Shown here piece after piece: positions 8,456-11,495 of a stretch of DNA of 11,495 nucleotides. The position numbers and the translations under genes were made by a program. The notes under the pieces are model-generated. The model made no database searches, was not told where the DNA came from, and saw only the letters and a list, made by a program, of their open reading frames with translations. The stretch lies in NCBI GenBank assembly GCA_946803715.1, contig CAMPET010000098.1, positions 245,817-257,311 on the forward strand, read 5' to 3'. How positions within the stretch are numbered: position 1 is the first letter of the stretch; each line of letters opens with the position of its first letter. The DNA comes from Beroe ovata (Eukaryota; Ctenophora; Nuda; Beroida; Beroidae).

Positions 8456-8639
8456 GTCTAAAACTGTTGTGTGAGTGGGGTTATATTCAAGAGTCGCATA
8501 GTATATCAAGTAGAGAATGAGTAAATTCTGTTTTTCCTCTGATTTTGCGAGCTCGACAGTAGACTCGCGTTTCATTTGTCGAGCTCGCAAAATCAGAGGA
8601 AAAACAGAATTTACTCATTCTCTACTTGTCTAAAACTGT
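8456..8639. repeat. 12-bp direct repeats bracketing the hairpin
   Basis: GTCTAAAACTGT occurs at 8456-8467 and again exactly at 8628-8639. The right copy overlaps the last base of the hairpin's right arm; the left copy is 39 bases before the left arm. The position is not what a target-site duplication directly abutting an element would give. Confidence 0.7.
8507..8628. repeat. Perfect 52-bp inverted repeat with 18-base loop
   Basis: The left arm (8507-8558) begins CAAGTAGAGAATGAG and ends GAGCTCGACA. The right arm (8577-8628) is its exact reverse complement, beginning TGTCGAGCTCGC and ending CTCTACTTG. The loop is GTAGACTCGCGTTTCATT. There is no mismatch in 52 pairs. It begins 214 bases after the coiled-coil stop codon, so a transcript of that gene may include it as double-stranded RNA. 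It could be a fold-back element, a template-switch duplication, a small-RNA hairpin or an assembly artefact. Confidence 0.95.
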
Positions 8640-9190
8640 GATCAGAATATCTGTCAAGAATCTGACGGAAAGTCATAAGTCGGATCTAACTAAAATAACT
8701 TGTAACTAACAGTGATTTCGTTTCCCTTCATCCAGCTCCTAGTCTCATTTCTACCTATAATGTTCCTGATTCAATTCATTCCGCGCTTGTATACCTACTC
8801 CTATACTCTCAGTCTCGAGACACCCGATAGCACTCCATGGCGCGGAGTTTGGGCGCACAACTTCACCCCATTCCAGAGTATCAAATTATCCGTGATGATC
8901 ATGAATTTCCCTCCATGTCTTTGTTCCCCCCCCCCTCGTAGTACCTATAGCTCAGACGTAGTGGCTTTTTTGTCATGTCGAAAATATACACACTATGATA
9001 TTTTACTCATGTGTGCCCGTGTGTGGGTTTTCAATTATAGAAAATTCTCCGCGCACACTTATCCATATTATATAGTGTCAGCAATGTCCGGGTAATTTCA
9101 GGTTATTACTGCTACTCTAGCTTTGTTGTCCAGTGTTGAAATCTACTTCTCTTTTTAGCAGCAGTATGCGTGTGTGTATCTCTCCTATGA

Positions 9191-9198
9191 TATATAAA
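9191..9198 (+). promoter_or_regulatory. TATA-like element TATATAAA
   Basis: TATATAAA is followed by a CpG-containing stretch, as in a TATA promoter. It lies 1.2 kb before the Ig gene's ATG, so it could serve that gene only if a 5' untranslated exon is spliced. A possible acceptor (CTTTGCAG, ending 10404) sits 16 bases before the ATG. Chance occurrence is quite possible. Confidence 0.2.
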
Positions 9199-9442
9199 CG
9201 AGCCGCGTTCGTTATAGTTGTTAGTGAGCGAAATCCGATTGAATATTCAATCGTTGCACATCACTATCAGCATTACGTGTTCATTCCTATACCATGGAGC
9301 ATGTCATTGAATGATGTCACGACATTACGTCATCACTTCTATCTCTGATTTGCACCACACGCTGTTCTAGTACCATATTTCTTCCTGTCCTGCGCGCATG
9401 TATTTGGCAAATTGTCAAAATCAAAATGAAAACGTGTCCTGA

Positions 9443-9669
9443 AAAGGGTCTTCCCAAATTGTGACGCGTGCGCGCAAAATGGGGCATCTCTTAGTTTTGG
9501 CGTCAGCCCGGTCTGTGCACACGTTGCGTGCCCCTGTTCTACTCAGTGAGCGGAGTATTTGGGTCACGCAGCGCGGGAACAGCCCGGTCAGCCTTTCCTC
9601 TCGGTTCAACTTACATTTTCGTGTCCGCTTGACGCTTGTTGACGGCTTTCGTTTTTGAGCGACAATTTG
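9443..9669. repeat. CpG-rich 227-bp block, first copy
   Basis: The block is GC- and CpG-richer than its surroundings (GACGCGTGCGCGC, CACGCAGCGCGGG). It reappears without any difference I could find at 11269-11495, where the window ends. It may be promoter-like sequence upstream of the Ig gene. Open frames of about 60 codons exist on both strands but resemble nothing known. Confidence 0.9.
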
Positions 9670-10087
9670 AACAACGATATTTGAATTGAGGAATCACGTT
9701 ATTTGTCACGTGTTATGAGTGATGTGCTTGTCAGCGACATGGTAGCTTGTGAAGTATAGATTTAGCATGCAAGGGAGGACAATTCATCTCATTTCTACAT
9801 CAGTAGTATGTTATGAACACTCAATTATACTCACTGTTCCCCTTTGTGCATTTTATTACATTGCATTTACCCCCCACATAAACCTAGCAGCTGAGAGCTC
9901 GGTATTCAATGATCCTGACAGCAAATATACGTGATCAGTGCTAGAATACGTTACAATTGAATTCCATATTACATTTTACTGCGTCTATTCCGTTTTTGTT
10001 AAATCACGCAACAGCGTCATCATGATTTCTCACTGTCTCCTACTCTAGGTGGCTGTGTGTGTGTGATTTGTGAGCATGTTTCCGATA

Positions 10088-10144
<57 letters not shown>

Positions 10145-10154
10145 ACACACGCAC
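10088..10154. repeat. CA dinucleotide microsatellite
   Basis: An almost uninterrupted AC run of about 50 bases is broken by one TC and then continues for about 15 bases. It lies roughly 270 bases before the Ig gene start codon. Confidence 0.95.
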
Positions 10155-10420
10155 ATGCTGTGGTATTTCTGTTAATTGCAGAGTTTTTCGTTTGTGTCAT
10201 GGCTGGCGTTGAGTTGAGATATTCACAAGCTTTGTCATGTAGTACTGATTTGTTGAGCTTGCTTCTCCGTGACTTAACTCTAATATCAAACGGATGCAAA
10301 CGATATCGATTGTAATTGTATCATAGTCGATTGTATCAGTCTGAATTTGAAATGAGATAGCTGTGATATTACCCTGTAGTGAACTAATCATGATAACTTT
10401 GCAGCGGGTACACAAGGAAC

Positions 10421-11063
10421 ATGCCCAAACTTATGATATTGTTCATGTTTGGGCTGGTTGCGTGCACCACCGCAGGCAGCTCTTTCAAAGTGGACTTCAT
10501 TCCGGTTATCGTGGATTCTGGGCCGAGCATTGTAACCTTCTTCCCAGGTGCGTGCGGCTCACATGGCGACGGTTGCTATGCGTTGCTATGAGTATGTAGA
10601 GGAGGTTGTTGCAATTACTGTTTGTTGTTGCTATGGTGACATCACACAGTTACAATCACTAAATACATGCTTGCTATACATTGTATTGCTATGGTGATAC
10701 ACACCCTGTTACCAGGTGACAAGATGGTGCTATCATGTGTGGTTAAGGCGTACCCCACGCCTGTTGCTAAGATTGTCAAACTGTCAGAGGACAGCAACGA
10801 CACAGGAGATGAGGACCAATGGAGACTTCTTGATCAGGTACATGCCAAGGAATTAGAAAGTCACTTTTTTCTCTAGTCTTACAACTGTCGGACTGTGTAA
10901 TTTGCATGGTCGTCCACTCGTCCACGCTGCTTGAGCTCTGTCCACAGAAAAAGGGGCACTTATCCCAATGTCCCCAGGAGTTGGATTTCTATAGCAACGT
11001 GGTGGGTGACAGTGTCATTGAGGTAACACTCACTCAGACAGTCACTGCATCTGACAGCGGATG
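10421..11063 (+). CDS. Secreted or membrane immunoglobulin-like protein, 5' part (exons 1-3)
   Basis: Coding exons read 10421-10547, 10716-10837 and 10948-11063, with phases 1, 0 and 2 joining correctly and standard GT-AG ends. The ATG has A at -3. Residues 1-18 (MPKLMILFMFGLVACTTA) form a signal peptide with likely cleavage before GSS. An Ig domain follows: PSIVTFFPGDKMVLSCVVKAYPTP matches the A'/B strands with the core Cys (50) and the Pro-x-Pro before strand C. IEVTLTQTVTASDSG matches the E/F strands and the conserved Asp-Ser-Gly that precedes Tyr-x-Cys. The partner Cys should be in the next exon, beyond 11063. The core Trp of strand C is absent (VAKIVKL). NDT at 70-72 is an N-glycosylation sequon. 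The fold call is good. Whether it is a receptor, adhesion or secreted protein cannot be told because the gene leaves the contig. Confidence 0.8.
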
Positions 11064-11267
11064 GTAAGTTGGCTGTCAAGAACACCTATTCCACTGATCC
11101 ACTATCCAATATCATCATTACCTCAGCACATGATGTAAAATATTGTGTACGCTGTACTCAGACCTGAGCATTAGGACATTGAATTAGGACATTGAATTAG
11201 GAATGAAACACAAATATGTGAGATCAATATAGTAGTCTCACGCGTAAATAGACGTCGTGTGGCTAGA
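11064..11267. other. Start of Ig gene intron 3, to contig end
   Basis: It begins with a strong donor (ATG, then GTAAGT) and runs to the N with no further exon visible, so the Ig gene is cut. It contains 2.5 copies of a 13-bp tandem repeat at 11171-11202. Confidence 0.6.
11171..11202. repeat. 13-bp tandem repeat, 2.5 copies
   Basis: TTAGGACATTGAA occurs at 11171-11183 and 11184-11196, followed by TTAGGA. Simple slippage repeat inside the intron. Confidence 0.9.
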
Positions 11268-11268
11268 N
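11268..11268. other. Single N: second contig join with backward step
   Basis: Sequence after the N restarts with a copy of the block that begins at 9443, about 1.8 kb upstream. Like the N at 7002, it is best read as a placeholder between overlapping contigs. Confidence 0.75.
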
Positions 11269-11495
11269 AAAGGGTCTTCCCAAATTGTGACGCGTGCGCG
11301 CAAAATGGGGCATCTCTTAGTTTTGGCGTCAGCCCGGTCTGTGCACACGTTGCGTGCCCCTGTTCTACTCAGTGAGCGGAGTATTTGGGTCACGCAGCGC
11401 GGGAACAGCCCGGTCAGCCTTTCCTCTCGGTTCAACTTACATTTTCGTGTCCGCTTGACGCTTGTTGACGGCTTTCGTTTTTGAGCGACAATTTG
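11269..11495. repeat. CpG-rich 227-bp block, second copy (start of contig 3)
   Basis: It matches 9443-9669 base for base as far as I can compare, at a constant offset of 1826, and runs to the window end. Its left edge coincides with the N. It is probably the beginning of a contig that overlaps 9443-11267, though an interspersed repeat cannot be excluded from this window alone. Confidence 0.85.

Larger units (their letters stand above)
8294..10420. other. Intergenic region between coiled-coil and Ig genes, no gene seen
   Basis: The start is presumably the 3' untranslated region of the coiled-coil gene, though I see no AATAAA before 9000. Contents: a long perfect hairpin (8507-8628), a C run near 8927-8936, TATATAAA at 9191-9198, TTACGTCA (CRE-like) at 9325-9332, a CpG-rich block (about 9443-9669) that recurs after 11268, and a CA microsatellite (10088-10154). 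The longest open frame, 127 codons at 8712-9095, has a hydrophobic start but no recognisable content, and I do not call it a gene. Confidence 0.6.

Noticed and set aside
8712-9095. 127-codon open frame with a hydrophobic N-terminus
   Set aside because: It includes a C homopolymer and shows no recognisable motif or convincing amino-acid pattern. There is no duplicated or allelic copy to test it, and such a frame can arise by chance in 2 kb of intergenic DNA.
9421-9658. Overlapping 62- to 65-codon frames on both strands, repeated after 11268
   Set aside because: The repetition is explained by the contig overlap and so is not evidence of selection on protein. Both strands are equally open, as expected for a GC-rich segment.
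10900-10907. Perfect octamer ATTTGCAT (POU/Oct site) in intron 2 of the Ig gene
   Set aside because: A single 8-mer is expected by chance about once in every three windows of this size, and it lies in an intron, not near a promoter. The link to the nearby POU gene would be a just-so story.

Overview
The window looks like part of an animal (metazoan) genome with a compact architecture. All supported genes lie on the + strand, coding exons are split by short introns of about 84 to 207 bases with standard boundaries, and a class I POU homeodomain gene is present (an animal-only family). A signal-peptide immunoglobulin-like gene, abundant CA/GT microsatellites and high allelic divergence fit an early-branching or other compact-genome invertebrate. 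A sponge or cnidarian is my guess, but the sequence alone does not settle it.

Layout. 1-1740 is repeat-containing non-coding sequence with a GT-rich tract. About 1755-1800 is a probable promoter with two opposed CCAAT boxes around an overlapping E-box and CRE. 1901-2917 is an uninterrupted 338-codon gene for a POU class I (Pit-1-type) transcription factor, followed by an AT-rich 3' region with two possible polyadenylation signals. 4862-8293 carries a coiled-coil protein gene that I do not recognise. I resolve it into eight exons with matching phases, giving a 430-residue protein. 8294-10420 is non-coding and contains a perfect 52-bp inverted repeat just after the coiled-coil gene. 10421-11063 holds the first three coding exons of a secreted or membrane immunoglobulin-like protein, which runs off the contig.

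The most important point for a user is structural. The two single N bases (7002 and 11268) are contig joins at which the sequence steps backwards. 7003-8119 repeats 5892-7001, and 11269-11495 repeats 9443-9669. At the first join the two copies differ at 15 coding positions, 12 of them synonymous. This is best read as two haplotypes placed head to tail instead of merged. Exons 4 to 8 of the coiled-coil gene therefore appear twice or in part, and automated annotation would produce a false tandem exon duplication.

The three genes show no evident shared pathway. They are a nuclear DNA-binding regulator, a probable cytoplasmic or cytoskeletal coiled-coil protein, and an extracellular Ig protein. 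I found no mobile-element protein, CRISPR array, rRNA or tRNA. The most unusual sequence structures are the long perfect hairpin at 8507-8628 and a duplicated splice acceptor with its own stop-containing decoy exon before the last coiled-coil exon.
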